6,460 nucleotides of DNA from Clostridiales bacterium (GTDB lineage: Bacteria > Bacillota > Clostridia > Peptostreptococcales > Anaerovoracaceae), in NCBI GenBank assembly GCA_003542355.1, contig DPKU01000192.1, forward strand, positions 1 to 6,460. The letters are read 5' to 3'. The notes beneath the pieces were generated by a model. It saw only the letters and a list, made by a program, of their open reading frames with translations. It ran no database searches and was not told the origin of the DNA. The position numbers and the translations under genes are program-made. Below are positions 1-5,566 of the stretch, in pieces (the first letter of the stretch is position 1; every line of letters begins with the position of its first letter).

Positions 1-313
1 CAGCATCATCATGAAGGCGATCGCCGTGGCCGCCCTGGCGATGTTCACCGTTATCACCGTCACGCTGCTCCTGCTGGTCGAGAATCAGGTGACCTTTTTG
101 GAGGCCCTGTACGAAGCCATTTCCGCCTTTGCCAACGTGGGCCTGTCCACAGGCATTACACCGGAGCTGTCCATGCTGAGCAAGTATGTTTTGATCCTGA
201 CCATGCTCGTGGGCCGCATCGGGCCCTTTACCGCCATGGTCGCATTTACAGCCAAACGCAAAAACCAAACGCAGCCTTACCGGTATCCGGAAGGAAGAAT
301 CACCACAGGTTAG
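1..313 (+). CDS. ktrB: TrkH/KtrB family potassium uptake channel subunit, C-terminal part (5' end outside window)
   Basis: Membrane pore subunit of a Trk/Ktr potassium uptake system; only the last 103 residues are present, read in the frame starting at base 2. An early hydrophobic helix (AVAALAMFTVITVTLLLLVE) is followed by the fourth pore loop, with the selectivity-filter stretch NVGLSTGIT. A last transmembrane helix follows, containing the family motif GRIGP. The tail YRYPEGRITTG matches the usual KtrB/TrkH ending, which closes with a basic, proline-containing segment. The stop codon at 311-313 overlaps the ribosome binding site of the next gene, which encodes the matching cytoplasmic gating subunit, so the two are surely one transcription unit. 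KtrB is preferred over TrkH because the neighbour has a single RCK unit, as KtrA does, rather than the doubled TrkA; the split is an inference. The internal ATG at 11 is not a real start. Confidence 0.93.
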   Translation, partial: SIIMKAIAVAALAMFTVITVTLLLLVENQVTFLEALYEAISAFANVGLSTGITPELSMLSKYVLILTMLVGRIGPFTAMVAFTAKRKNQTQPYRYPEGRITTG

Positions 314-323
314 GAGGTCTGTT

Positions 324-977
324 ATGAAATCCTTTGTCATTTTGGGTCTGGGGCGCTTCGGCATCAGCCTGGCCCGAACCATCGTTGAACTGGGTCACGA
401 GGTTTTTGGCGCCGACAGCGACGAGGAAGTCATCAAGCGGCACGCCGGCGAACTGACGCACATCGTTCAGGCCGACATCACCAGCGAAGATTTTCTGCGC
501 TCCATCGACGTGGCAAAATTCGATGCGGTGATCATTGCGGTCTCCTCCAATCTGCAGGTCAGCATCATGACGACACTCATCGCCAAAGAGGTGGGCGCCA
601 AGTATCTGATCGCCAAATCCCAGAGCGACTTTCACTCCAGGCTGCTCTACAAGATCGGGGCTGATGTGGTCATCCTGCCGGAAAAGGACATGGGTGTAAA
701 AGTGGCTCACAATCTGGTGACAAATAAATTTTTAAATATGATTGAGATTTCTCCCGAATACAGTATTATGAATATATACCCGCCGGAATCCTGGTACGGC
801 AAGACTCTGGAAGAAATGACTCCGAGCCTTCGCGAAAGAGCCCACGTGCTTGCCCTGCGGAAATCCGACGCTTCGGCGGACCTGATGCCCGATCTGGAAA
901 CGATCGTGGAAGAAGGAGACATCATCACCCTGATGGGTGAAAACGGAACGCTGAGAAAACTGGAAGGAATGAGGTAA
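324..977 (+). CDS. ktrA: KtrA/TrkA-type potassium uptake regulatory subunit (RCK_N + RCK_C)
   Basis: Cytoplasmic, nucleotide-binding gating subunit that assembles as a ring under the KtrB/TrkH pore. Its 217 residues are the usual length for a single-RCK KtrA. The N-terminal Rossmann domain (about 1-135) shows the dinucleotide/ATP loop GLGRFG at 8-13 and acidic residues D31 and D33 at the end of the second strand, where the ribose is bound in this family. It also has the conserved segment VILPEKDMG (116-124). Residues about 140-215 form the RCK_C (TrkA_C) domain, ending in the typical EEGDIITLMG strand. The start at ATG 324 is fixed by a strong AGGAGGT site at 312-318 with five bases of spacing. 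It lies 10 bases after ktrB and 6 bases before the next gene. In characterised Ktr systems ATP/ADP and c-di-AMP control this subunit; whether c-di-AMP binds here is not visible from the sequence. Confidence 0.95.
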   Translation: MKSFVILGLGRFGISLARTIVELGHEVFGADSDEEVIKRHAGELTHIVQADITSEDFLRSIDVAKFDAVIIAVSSNLQVSIMTTLIAKEVGAKYLIAKSQSDFHSRLLYKIGADVVILPEKDMGVKVAHNLVTNKFLNMIEISPEYSIMNIYPPESWYGKTLEEMTPSLRERAHVLALRKSDASADLMPDLETIVEEGDIITLMGENGTLRKLEGMR

Positions 978-983
978 TCCCCT

Positions 984-1604
984 ATGAAAGTATTGCTGAT
1001 CAACGGAAGTCCGAAGAAGGATGGCTGCACCTGCACCGCCCTGAAGGAAGTAGCCGATGCCTTGGAAGCCAACGGCGTCGAAACCGAGTTTTTCCACATC
1101 GGAACGGACCCGGTACGAGGCTGCATCGAATGCTGGAAGTGCGCCAAGCTGGGCCGTTGCGTCTTTGACGATGATGTGTGCAATGCCATGGCAGAGCGTA
1201 TGATCGCCGCCGATGGCATCGTGATCGGTTCACCCGTATTTTACGCCGCTCCGGCGGGTCAGCTCTGCGCCCTGCTGGACCGGGTATTCTACGCCCAGGC
1301 TTCTTCGCTGGCTTATAAACCCGCCGCTGCAGTTCTCAACTGCAGGAGAGGCGGCGCCAGCGCCGCCTTCGACCGGCTCAACAAATATTTCACCATCAAC
1401 CATATGCCCGTCGTCACGTCCCAATACTGGAATTCCACCCACGGGCGGAAGCCGGAAGAAGTCCTTCAGGACCGGGAAGGATTGCAAACCATGCGGCTGC
1501 TGGGCAAGAATATGGCCTGGCTCCTGAAAAACATGGAAGCGGGCGGGATCGCGCCTCCGGAGAGAGAACCCTGGCAGATGACCGACTTCTGCCGGAAACA
1601 ATAA
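984..1604 (+). CDS. Flavodoxin-fold NAD(P)H/FMN oxidoreductase with ISF-like cysteine motif
   Basis: A 206-residue cytoplasmic flavoprotein of the NADPH-dependent FMN reductase / iron-sulfur flavoprotein superfamily. The first strand runs into an FMN phosphate loop, NGSPKKDGCT (7-16). A second FMN-contacting loop, GSPVFYAAPAGQ, lies at 82-93, and the family segment RRGGASAAFDRLNKYF follows. Between the loops are C47, C50, C53 and C59, spaced CX2CX2CX5C. This is the compact motif that ligates a 4Fe-4S cluster in archaeal Isf proteins, so a cluster is possible but unproven. C15 and C17 lie within the phosphate loop. Many flavodoxin-family oxidoreductases of clostridia share this layout and lack an assigned substrate. 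The start at ATG 984 lies six bases after ktrA, with a GAGG site at 971-974 inside the ktrA stop region. The next gene begins three bases after its stop. Family assignment is firm; the physiological electron acceptor is unknown. Confidence 0.88.
   Translation: MKVLLINGSPKKDGCTCTALKEVADALEANGVETEFFHIGTDPVRGCIECWKCAKLGRCVFDDDVCNAMAERMIAADGIVIGSPVFYAAPAGQLCALLDRVFYAQASSLAYKPAAAVLNCRRGGASAAFDRLNKYFTINHMPVVTSQYWNSTHGRKPEEVLQDREGLQTMRLLGKNMAWLLKNMEAGGIAPPEREPWQMTDFCRKQ
1327..1367 (+). repeat. Two tandem perfect hairpins inside the flavoprotein gene
   Basis: CTGCAGTT (1327-1334) and AACTGCAG (1338-1345) form a perfect 8-bp stem with a 3-base loop. Four bases later GGCGGCGC (1350-1357) and GCGCCGCC (1360-1367) form a second perfect 8-bp stem with a 2-base loop, or 7 bp with the loop CCAG. 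No T-tract follows, so this is not an intrinsic terminator. The second stem encodes the family-conserved RRGGAS-AA stretch, which by itself favours GGC/GCC repeats, so chance plus codon preference may explain it. Confidence 0.6.
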
Positions 1605-1607
1605 GCG

Positions 1608-2768
1608 ATGGACAATTTCAATACGAAAAAAATGCGTGCGATCGCATTTTATACCTTCCTGACAGCCGGCGGCGTTTTGCTCCTCTATTTCAGCCTGCAA
1701 AACTTGCCCACGGTCCTGGAACAGGCCGGGCAAATCTGGGATATCGTCATGACGGTCGTGTCACCGCTGATCCTGGGCTTTGTGATCGCCTATCTCCTGA
1801 ATCCCGCGATCCTCTTTTACGAAAAGCTGATGCATAAAACATGCCCCCGGCTGAAGTATAAAAAGCTCCGGGCGTTCTCTGTGGTCGAAGCGGTCTTATC
1901 GTTCCTGATCCTGCTGACCCTGGTCATTTCACTGTTGGTTTTCAGTGTCACCCGGGAACTGCAGGTGGGCGATCTGGACGGACTGCTTCTGATCGCCACC
2001 AATTTCATGGAAGACCTGAACAAGTTCTACGAAGCGTCCATGCAATGGCTGGCGGACATGAATCTGGAATCGCCCAACGTTCAGACGCTGTTCCAGGATA
2101 TCAGCGACACGGTCTACGGAGCGCTCAACAATGTGATTTCCGGCTTTATCGGTTCCCTGGGCAGCATCTCCGGGAACTTCGCCGTCTTTGTCTTCGGCCT
2201 GGTGATGTCGATCTATATGATGCTGGATGGCCGGCATATCACCGACTATCTCAAGAGAGTCGCTGATGTGCTGTTTCAGGCGCGAACCAACGAAAACATC
2301 CGGGAGGTGCTGAGCGACTTGCATCACGCATTTTTCGGCTACTTGCGGGGGCAGCTGCTGGATGTGCTCTTCATGATCATCGCCGTGAGCATTGCACTGC
2401 AGGTCACCGGCTGCCGGTTTGCCATCGGCATCGGCCTGTTGGCGGGCCTGGGCAATCTGATCCCCTATCTGGGTCCGTTCATCGGCTATGGGCTGACGAC
2501 GCTGGTCTGCCTGATCTACGGAGACTATTCGACTTTGGCGGTCTCTCTGCCGGTACTCCTTGTGATCCAATTGATCGACGGCAACATCATAGGGCCCAAA
2601 CTTCTGGGCAAGAGCATCTCCGTCCCGCCTCTGCTGATCATTCTATTCCTGATCGCCGGCGGCGCGGTGGGCGGCATTCTGGGCATGCTCCTTGCGGTCC
2701 CTGTGGGCGGCTTTATCACCATCCGCTTCCGAAAATGGCTTGACCGGAACGAAAGCAATGAGGAATAG
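1608..2768 (+). CDS. AI-2E family transporter (PerM/YdiK/UPF0118-type membrane protein)
   Basis: A 386-residue polytopic inner-membrane protein, normal length for the AI-2E exporter-like family. Hydrophobic segments lie at about 12-30, 46-66 and 91-114, then a long polar stretch (about 115-185), then about 190-206, 250-266, 270-306, 308-323 and 340-370. Diagnostic signatures are FGYLRGQL (243-250), GLGNLIPYLGPFIG (280-293) and the C-terminal block IDGNIIGPKLLGKSISVPPL (323-342), followed by a glycine-rich last helix ending in LLAVPVGG. Family members have been linked to autoinducer-2 export and, in other bacteria, to Na+/H+ antiport, so substrate cannot be assigned from family alone. Linkage to K+ uptake makes an ion-related role attractive, but that is inference. 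The start at ATG 1608 is three bases after the upstream stop, with only a weak GGA at 1594-1596; ATG 1632 is a possible alternative. A terminator follows directly. Confidence 0.93.
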   Translation: MDNFNTKKMRAIAFYTFLTAGGVLLLYFSLQNLPTVLEQAGQIWDIVMTVVSPLILGFVIAYLLNPAILFYEKLMHKTCPRLKYKKLRAFSVVEAVLSFLILLTLVISLLVFSVTRELQVGDLDGLLLIATNFMEDLNKFYEASMQWLADMNLESPNVQTLFQDISDTVYGALNNVISGFIGSLGSISGNFAVFVFGLVMSIYMMLDGRHITDYLKRVADVLFQARTNENIREVLSDLHHAFFGYLRGQLLDVLFMIIAVSIALQVTGCRFAIGIGLLAGLGNLIPYLGPFIGYGLTTLVCLIYGDYSTLAVSLPVLLVIQLIDGNIIGPKLLGKSISVPPLLIILFLIAGGAVGGILGMLLAVPVGGFITIRFRKWLDRNESNEE

Positions 2769-2771
2769 CAA

Positions 2772-2800
2772 AAACGCCGTCGCAAGACGGCGTTTATTTT
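2772..2800. terminator. Intrinsic terminator between convergent genes, probably bidirectional
   Basis: AAACGCCGTC (2772-2781) and GACGGCGTTT (2786-2795) make a perfect 10-bp stem closed by a GCAA (GNRA-type) tetraloop. On the + strand the stem runs into TTTATTTT; on the - strand the reverse complement gives GTTTTTGC. It begins four bases after the AI-2E gene stop and ends 15 bases before the stop of the convergent HD-domain gene, so it can end both transcripts. Confidence 0.93.
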
Positions 2801-2814
2801 ATGACACTTTTGCC

Positions 2815-3384
2815 TTACAGACCCATGGCCGGGTTCAGGCTCTTCATGGCGTCCAGCGTCCGCTGGAGCAGCTCGTCCACTTCCCAGCCCAGCATATCCG
2901 CGCCCTGGATGATCACATCTCTGGAGCAGCCGGCGGCAAAGCCTTTATCCTTGAATTTCTTTTTCAGGGACTTTAGTTCCATATCGTCGATGCTCTTGGA
3001 GGGGCGCATCAGCGCGCAGGCGCCGATCAGGCCCGTCAGCTCGTCGGTGGCGAACAAGATCTTTTCCATAGTGCTTTCCGGCTGATGCGTAGTCTTTGTG
3101 CAGCCCCAGCCGTGGGCGCAGATGGCGTGGGTCATTTCCGGATCCAGATCCATCTCCTTGAACCAGTCCTCTTCTTTGACGCAGTGTTCTTCGGGACATT
3201 CTTCGAAATCCAGGTCGTGGAGCAGTCCGACTACTTCCCAGAACGCTACCCGCTGCGGATCGTATTCTTTTGCAAAATAACCCATCACGCCGGAAACGAC
3301 CTGGCCGTGGCGAATGTGAAACGCTTCTTTGTTATGCTCTGCCAGAAGCTTTTCCGCTTCTGCTTTGGTAGGAATATAACTCAT
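2815..3384 (-). CDS. HD-domain (HDIG-type) predicted phosphohydrolase
   Basis: A 189-residue cytoplasmic protein with an HD metal-binding phosphohydrolase fold. Counting from the chosen start, candidate metal ligands are H26, the H56-D57 pair in GLLHDLDFE, H86 and/or H91 in HAICAHGWG, and D114 in FATDELTGLIGA. Further segments recognisable in this clostridial group are ALMRPSK and KSLKKKFKDKGFAAG. The usual start assigned by ORF length would be a GTG at 3402, but an AGGAGG site (complement of 3390-3395) lies five bases before ATG 3384, so MSYIPTK is taken as the true N-terminus. It is monocistronic, with its own promoter at 3422-3449 and a shared terminator beyond its stop. HD proteins hydrolyse phosphate esters, often of nucleotides, but the substrate here is unknown and the neighbours give no clear clue. 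There is no GYP motif or extra sensor domain that would suggest c-di-GMP turnover. Confidence 0.88.
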   Translation of the reverse strand: MSYIPTKAEAEKLLAEHNKEAFHIRHGQVVSGVMGYFAKEYDPQRVAFWEVVGLLHDLDFEECPEEHCVKEEDWFKEMDLDPEMTHAICAHGWGCTKTTHQPESTMEKILFATDELTGLIGACALMRPSKSIDDMELKSLKKKFKDKGFAAGCSRDVIIQGADMLGWEVDELLQRTLDAMKSLNPAMGL

Positions 3385-3389
3385 CTTTG

Positions 3390-3395
3390 CCTCCT
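3390..3395 (-). promoter_or_regulatory. Ribosome binding site that sets the HD-protein start
   Basis: The complement reads AGGAGG, five bases upstream of ATG 3384. The longer GTG reading frame from 3402 would place this site inside the coding region and has no comparable site of its own, so the ATG is preferred. Confidence 0.88.
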
Positions 3396-3421
3396 GTGTC
3401 ACTTTTGTTTTGTTTCATACT

Positions 3422-3449
3422 ATTATCGCACAGTACCAGAGAATTGCAA
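3422..3449 (-). promoter_or_regulatory. Sigma-A-type promoter for the HD-domain gene
   Basis: Read on the - strand, TTGCAA (3449-3444) and GATAAT (3427-3422) are separated by 16 bases, giving a good -35/-10 pair. The predicted transcript starts near 3415 and has a leader of only about 30 bases before ATG 3384. No operator other than the inverted repeat at 3444-3470 is apparent. Confidence 0.6.
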
Positions 3450-3470
3450 GCCGACGGATTTTTCTTGCAA
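3444..3470. repeat. 7-bp inverted repeat spanning the two divergent -35 boxes
   Basis: TTGCAAG (3444-3450) and CTTGCAA (3464-3470) are exact reverse complements separated by 13 bases. Each arm contains the -35 hexamer of one of the divergent promoters. It may be a regulator site, or merely two similar -35 boxes facing each other. Confidence 0.55.
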
Positions 3471-3493
3471 AGTCAGAAGCCTTTGTATATACT
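3465..3493 (+). promoter_or_regulatory. Sigma-A-type promoter for the serS leader
   Basis: TTGCAA at 3465-3470 and TATACT at 3488-3493 are 17 bases apart, the optimal spacing. Transcription would begin near 3500, about 25 bases before the first T-box helix, leaving a leader of about 295 bases before serS. Position and spacing fit a housekeeping promoter with regulation left to the T-box. Confidence 0.72.
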
Positions 3494-3523
3494 GTATCCA
3501 TTCCAAGAGAATAAGAAAACAAA

Positions 3524-3746
3524 CAGCGAGGATGAAAACTGCGGCAATGCAATCTCTTCAGAGAACCGGTGGTCGGTGCGAACCGGTGAGAACGTGTGCC
3601 TTTCCATTTTCGGAGCTGCCTGCGAACAGCAGGGGGGTGCGCCCTGTACAGCGCGCATGAGAGGTCGCTTGCACAAGCGGCAAGTTGGGTGGCAACGCGG
3701 AGTTTTCCGTCCCATATGAGAGACATATGGTTCGGGAACTTTTTTT
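3524..3746 (+). promoter_or_regulatory. T-box riboswitch, tRNA-Ser responsive, upstream of serS
   Basis: A leader RNA that senses uncharged tRNA and allows read-through into serS. Stem I is closed by CAGC (3524-3527) with GCTG (3615-3618) next to GAGGA/GGAG kink-turn-like bases. A GGCA/TGCC helix (3543-3546/3597-3600) lies above the specifier loop. The distal arm carries AGAGAACCGGT with the partner ACCGGT (3565-3570/3582-3587). The best specifier is TCC (3603-3605) followed by A, a serine codon. Further hairpins lie at 3619-3633 and 3666-3679. The T-box proper gives an antiterminator: GGG (3687-3689) with CCC (3711-3713) and GCGG (3697-3700) with CCGT (3707-3710), around the bulge TGGCAAC (3690-3696). 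TGGC would pair with a GCCA acceptor end, and bacterial tRNA-Ser has G at the discriminator. The rest of the 410-base gap between the two start codons holds promoters and the ribosome binding site. Confidence 0.93.
3702..3746 (+). terminator. T-box regulated terminator of the serS leader
   Basis: The upper stem CCATAT (3712-3717) / ATATGG (3725-3730) and the lower stem of about GTTTTCCG (3702-3709) / CGGGAAC (3733-3739), with a bulge and a small internal loop, run into seven T residues (3740-3746). Bases 3707-3713 are also the 3' strand of the antiterminator, so the two structures exclude each other, the expected T-box switching mechanism. Confidence 0.88.
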
Positions 3747-3794
3747 ATTCCCCGGACCGCCGTTCGGACAGACAGAAAGCAAGGAGGAAAAGAC

Positions 3795-5081
3795 ATGCTG
3801 GATATCAAATTTGTACGGGCAAATCCGGAGATCGTCAAGGAGAACATCCGGAAAAAATTCCAGGAGGAAAAGCTGGTCCTGGTGGACGAAGTCCTGGCCA
3901 TGGACGAGGCGCTGCGGGCCGCCAAGACCCGGGGTGACGAGCTTCGGGCAAACCGGAACACGTTGAGCCGGGAGATCGGCGGACTCATGAAGGAAGGCCG
4001 CAAGGATGAAGCCGAAGAAATCAAGAAGAACGTAGGGGAAATGGCCGACGAGCTGGCAGCCCTGGAAGAAAAAGAAGCCAAGCTGGAGCAGGAAGTGACC
4101 GACCGCATGATGGTGATCCCCCAGATCATCGACGCATCGGTGCCCATCGGGCGGGATGACAGCGAAAACGTGGAAGTGGAACGCTACGGTCTGCCGGCAA
4201 CGCCCGCATGGGACGTCCCTTACCACATCGAAATCATGGAAGCCCTGGACGGCGTGGATCTGGAGAGCGCCCGGAAAACCAGCGGCAACGGCTTCTACTA
4301 TCTGAAAGGAGATATCGCCCGTCTCCATTCCTCTATTCTGAGCTACGCCAGGGATTTTATGATCAACCGGGGATTCACTTATTACATTCCGCCCTTTATG
4401 ATCCACGGCGATGTGGTCCGGGGCGTCATGAGCTTTAAAGAGATGGAGAACATGATGTACAAGATCGAGAACGAAGATCTGTACCTGATCGGGACCAGCG
4501 AACACTCCATGATCGGCAAGTTCATCGATTCCATCCTGGATCCGGAAGCCCTGCCCCAGGCGCTGACCAGCTATTCCCCCTGTTTCCGCAAGGAAGTAGG
4601 CGCCCACGGCATCGAAGAACGGGGCGTTTACAGGATCCATCAGTTCGAAAAGCAGGAAATGGTCGTGGTCTGCCAGCCCGAAGAAAGCCCCAAGTGGTTT
4701 GACATTCTGTGGCAGAACACCGTGGATTTCTTCCGCTCTTTGGATATCCCGGTCCGTACCCTTGAATGCTGCTCCGGTGACCTGGCGGACTTAAAGGTGA
4801 AGAGTCTGGACGTGGAAGCCTGGTCGCCTCGTCAGCAGAAGTACTTTGAGGTGGGCAGCTGCTCCAACCTGGGCGACGCCCAGGCCCGCAGGCTGGGCAT
4901 CCGGGTGCGAAATTCCGAAGGAAGCAATTATTTCGCTCACACCCTGAATAATACGGTGGTCGCACCACCCAGAATGCTCATCGCGTTCCTGGAAAACCAC
5001 CTGCAGGCCGATGGTTCGATCCGTATCCCCGAAGCGCTGCAGCCCTATATGGGCGGACAGAAAGCGCTGGTCCGCAAGTAA
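3795..5081 (+). CDS. serS: Seryl-tRNA synthetase (class II), clostridial variant subtype
   Basis: Charges tRNA-Ser with serine in the cytoplasm. The 428 residues are a normal SerRS length. Residues 1-110 form the two-helix coiled-coil arm that grips the long variable arm of tRNA-Ser, including RNTLSREIG (54-62). The class II catalytic core shows motif 2 with FRKE (264-267) and RIHQFEKQEM (280-289), and motif 3 with PPRMLIAFLEN (391-401, invariant R393). FEVGSCSNLGDAQARR (351-366) and TLNNT (383-387) complete the active site. It differs from the textbook enzyme: the serine loop reads TSEHSMIGKF rather than TAEVPL, and motif 3 has PPR where the standard form has a GR. Such variants are, as far as I recall, found in clostridia, so this is probably a functional subtype rather than a decayed gene. 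The start at ATG 3795 has AAGGAGG (3781-3787) seven bases upstream. Expression is governed by the T-box in its leader. Confidence 0.96.
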   Translation: MLDIKFVRANPEIVKENIRKKFQEEKLVLVDEVLAMDEALRAAKTRGDELRANRNTLSREIGGLMKEGRKDEAEEIKKNVGEMADELAALEEKEAKLEQEVTDRMMVIPQIIDASVPIGRDDSENVEVERYGLPATPAWDVPYHIEIMEALDGVDLESARKTSGNGFYYLKGDIARLHSSILSYARDFMINRGFTYYIPPFMIHGDVVRGVMSFKEMENMMYKIENEDLYLIGTSEHSMIGKFIDSILDPEALPQALTSYSPCFRKEVGAHGIEERGVYRIHQFEKQEMVVVCQPEESPKWFDILWQNTVDFFRSLDIPVRTLECCSGDLADLKVKSLDVEAWSPRQQKYFEVGSCSNLGDAQARRLGIRVRNSEGSNYFAHTLNNTVVAPPRMLIAFLENHLQADGSIRIPEALQPYMGGQKALVRK

Positions 5082-5097
5082 CCGGTCCCATCAAAAG

Positions 5098-5124
5098 AGC
5101 CTCCCGCATCGCGGGAGGCTTTTC
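5098..5124. terminator. Intrinsic terminator between serS and ridA, probably bidirectional
   Basis: AGCCTCCCGC (5098-5107) and GCGGGAGGCT (5111-5120) form a perfect 10-bp GC-rich stem with a 3-base ATC loop. A T-run (5120-5123) follows on the + strand, and the complement of AAAAG (5093-5097) gives a T-run on the - strand. It sits 16 bases after the serS stop and 16 bases before the stop of convergent ridA. Confidence 0.93.
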
Positions 5125-5136
5125 CTTGTTTGTCGA

Positions 5137-5514
5137 TTACAGTTCAGCGATGGCTTCGATCTCCACCAAGCCGCCCTTGGGCAGAGCCGCTACTTCCACG
5201 CAGCTTCTTGCGGGGAAAGCGCCTTCTTTAAAGAATGTGCCGTAAATTTCGTTGACAGTGCCAAAATTGGCCATGTCGAACAGAAAAACTGTGGTCTTGC
5301 AGACTTTGTCCATGCCGGTTCCGGCTGCTTCCAGGATCGCCTTGAGGTTTTCCAGAGATTTTTTGGCCTGTGCCTGCACGTCGGCGCCGGCGAAATCACC
5401 GGTGGCCGGGTCCAGACCCAGCTGACCCGAAGTGAATACCATGTTTCCGACGATCTGTGCCTGGGAATAAGGGCCGATGGCGCCGGGTGCGTTTTTCGTT
5501 GCTACTGTTTTCAT
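5137..5514 (-). CDS. ridA: RidA family reactive imine/enamine deaminase (YjgF/YER057c/UK114)
   Basis: A small cytoplasmic trimeric enzyme that hydrolyses reactive 2-aminoacrylate-type enamines/imines released by PLP enzymes such as serine/threonine dehydratases, protecting PLP-dependent enzymes. The 125 residues are the standard length. Visible family signatures are the N-terminal GPYSQA (14-19), TSGQLGLDPATG (28-39), VFLFDMANFGTVNEIYGTFF (76-95) and the C-terminal PARSCVEVAALPKGGLVEIEAIA region. R103, C105 and E120 sit at the active-site positions, and the arginine that marks catalytically active RidA is present. The start at ATG 5514 is fixed by AAGGAGG (complement of 5523-5529) eight bases upstream. 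A longer in-frame extension up to 5736 would run through ksgA out of frame and is not used. It lies 41 bases after ksgA on the same strand, probably as the last gene of that operon, and ends at a shared terminator. Confidence 0.96.
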   Translation of the reverse strand: MKTVATKNAPGAIGPYSQAQIVGNMVFTSGQLGLDPATGDFAGADVQAQAKKSLENLKAILEAAGTGMDKVCKTTVFLFDMANFGTVNEIYGTFFKEGAFPARSCVEVAALPKGGLVEIEAIAEL

Positions 5515-5549
5515 ACTTTGTTCCTCCTTTGAAATTATCGTATATGCAA

Positions 5550-5566
5550 GCCTGGCTATGCCAGGC
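5550..5566 (-). other. Perfect hairpin across the ksgA stop codon
   Basis: On the - strand GCCTGGC, a three-base ATA loop and GCCAGGC form a perfect 7-bp stem-loop that includes the TAG stop of ksgA (5556-5558). The bases that follow (TTGCATATACG) are not a T-tract, so it is a poor intrinsic terminator. It could slow decay or trim read-through between ksgA and ridA, or be incidental. Confidence 0.5.

Noticed and set aside
1929..2570. 213-residue - strand open frame inside the AI-2E family gene
   Set aside because: Q/H/D-rich translation with no motifs, fully opposite a conserved membrane protein gene.
2815..3402. GTG start at 3402 for the HD-domain protein
   Set aside because: It would place the strong AGGAGG site inside the gene; the ATG at 3384 is properly spaced from it.
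3403..3794. Small protein genes in the serS leader
   Set aside because: Open frames here cut across T-box helices and the terminator, have no ribosome sites and show no protein-like pattern; the RNA structure explains the sequence.
3473..4147. 224-residue - strand open frame over the T-box and 5' serS
   Set aside because: Serine/arginine-rich low-complexity translation opposite a coiled-coil coding stretch; a shadow frame.
3558..4640. 360-residue open frame on the - strand, antisense to serS and its leader
   Set aside because: It lies opposite a firmly identified serS and the T-box, has no recognisable domain and no good ribosome site; histidine/aspartate/phenylalanine-rich composition is typical of the complement of a GC-rich gene.
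5011..5532. 173-residue + strand open frame opposite ridA
   Set aside because: It overlaps the serS end, the terminator and ridA; no motif and no plausible start context.
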